Part shown: piece after piece, positions 56,520-56,690 of the stretch
How the letters are laid out: each line of letters starts with the position of its first letter
Numbering within the stretch: position 1 is the stretch's first letter
Assembly (NCBI GenBank): GCA_004555655.1
Contig: SFHJ01000032.1
Coordinates: 1 to 56,690 of the forward strand
Direction: 5' to 3'
DNA length: 56,690 nt
Source: Clostridiales bacterium
GTDB lineage: Bacteria > Bacillota > Clostridia > Oscillospirales > Oscillospiraceae
Translations under genes and position numbers: made by a program
Notes under the pieces: model-generated
Told to the model about the DNA's origin: nothing
The model's input: the letters and a program-made list of their open reading frames with translations, nothing else
The model's database searches: none

Positions 56520-56690
56520 TTATTTGCGTTTCCGTTTCCCTTTTCCATGCGGCTGGTATGGCCGTGCCTTGCCACGCTGGTTAGTTGGGCGTTTCATGTG
56601 TTTGGACAACTTTAACACTTCGATGAGATTGATAAATTGCTCCTTGGTAATGGCGTCGTAGTCAATGCCGAATGTCGTAAGGAATATCCT
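56520..56690 (-). CDS. C-terminal end of an unidentified protein (runs off the right edge)
   Basis: 56 residues plus TAA on the minus strand, continuing past the window. Helical segment YDAITKEQFINLIEVLKLSK followed by a very basic Pro/Lys/Arg tail ending HGKGKRKRK. AT-richer and with A/T-ending codons unlike its neighbours, so it may belong to a transferred or mobile element that begins here. I cannot name the family. Confidence 0.65.
   Translation of the reverse strand, partial: RIFLTTFGIDYDAITKEQFINLIEVLKLSKHMKRPTNQRGKARPYQPHGKGKRKRK

Overview
The window looks like a chromosomal segment of a GC-rich (roughly 60% or more by eye) anaerobic, probably endospore-forming member of the Clostridia, most like the gut Oscillospiraceae/Ruminococcaceae. 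The pointers are a SpoIIP gene, groESL behind a CIRCE operator, a PerR / reverse-rubrerythrin / BFD-ferredoxin operon, a PPi-type phosphofructokinase, a Bce-type two-component/ABC module and a preQ1-I riboswitch in front of queT. Genus assignment is inference. Almost all of the window is ordinary, densely packed vertical-type gene content; there is no phage, CRISPR array or complete transposon.

Layout. 1-3.3 kb: repeat copy 1, then (minus strand) PspC, a GH3 glycosidase and a DUF1846 protein. 3.4-10.1 kb: a plus-strand run of a divergent type IIA topoisomerase pair (B then A), a YitT-family membrane protein and a lipoprotein with a degenerate transglutaminase fold, then tRNA-Gly. 10.1-11.7 kb: a graveyard of gene fragments (ABC ATPase, D-2-hydroxyacid dehydrogenase, tyrosine integrase), strong hairpins, then tRNA-Tyr and tRNA-Thr on the minus strand. 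11.8-16 kb: IclR regulator, preQ1 riboswitch-queT, repeat copy 2, and divergent pfk and fba. 16-22 kb: MFS transporter, XRE-TPR regulator, small zinc-ribbon proteins, repeat copy 3 fused to a DAACS symporter that is translationally coupled to dapF. 22-27 kb: BceRSAB-like peptide-antibiotic sensing/resistance module with a perfect BceR-type operator. 27-29.5 kb: oxidative-stress operon and a HAD phosphatase. 29.5-35.3 kb: L,D-transpeptidase, groESL, lipid kinase, rRNA methyltransferase. 35.4-38.4 kb: NfeD/SPFH pair, DUF6440, repeat copy 4, SpoIIP. 38.4-44.4 kb: TatD, MnmG, RsmG, DegV, ECF sigma/anti-sigma pair. 44.5-48.6 kb: YmdB, SbcD-like and membrane-anchored YhaN-like ATPase. 48.9-52.7 kb: RbsABC-type sugar importer. 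52.7-56.7 kb: MITE-like hairpin repeat, a class-A-beta-lactamase-fold surface protein, a degenerate histidine kinase, a Cys-rich protein and the AT-richer end of a gene that runs off the right edge.

The most unusual signal is a dispersed intergenic element of about 200 bp (four copies: left edge, 13.4, 18.9 and 37.1 kb). Each copy is a string of hairpins followed immediately by a locus-specific terminator hairpin. Between copies the stems change in a compensatory way while loop and linker sequences are kept, which points to selection on structure. One copy has removed the stop codon of a symporter gene; another is bracketed by two identical 30-bp hairpins. Other points worth following are a 14-bp perfect palindrome wrapped around the -10 box of the bceRS promoter, a histidine-kinase homologue without its phospho-accepting histidine, and a transglutaminase-fold lipoprotein without its catalytic Cys and His.
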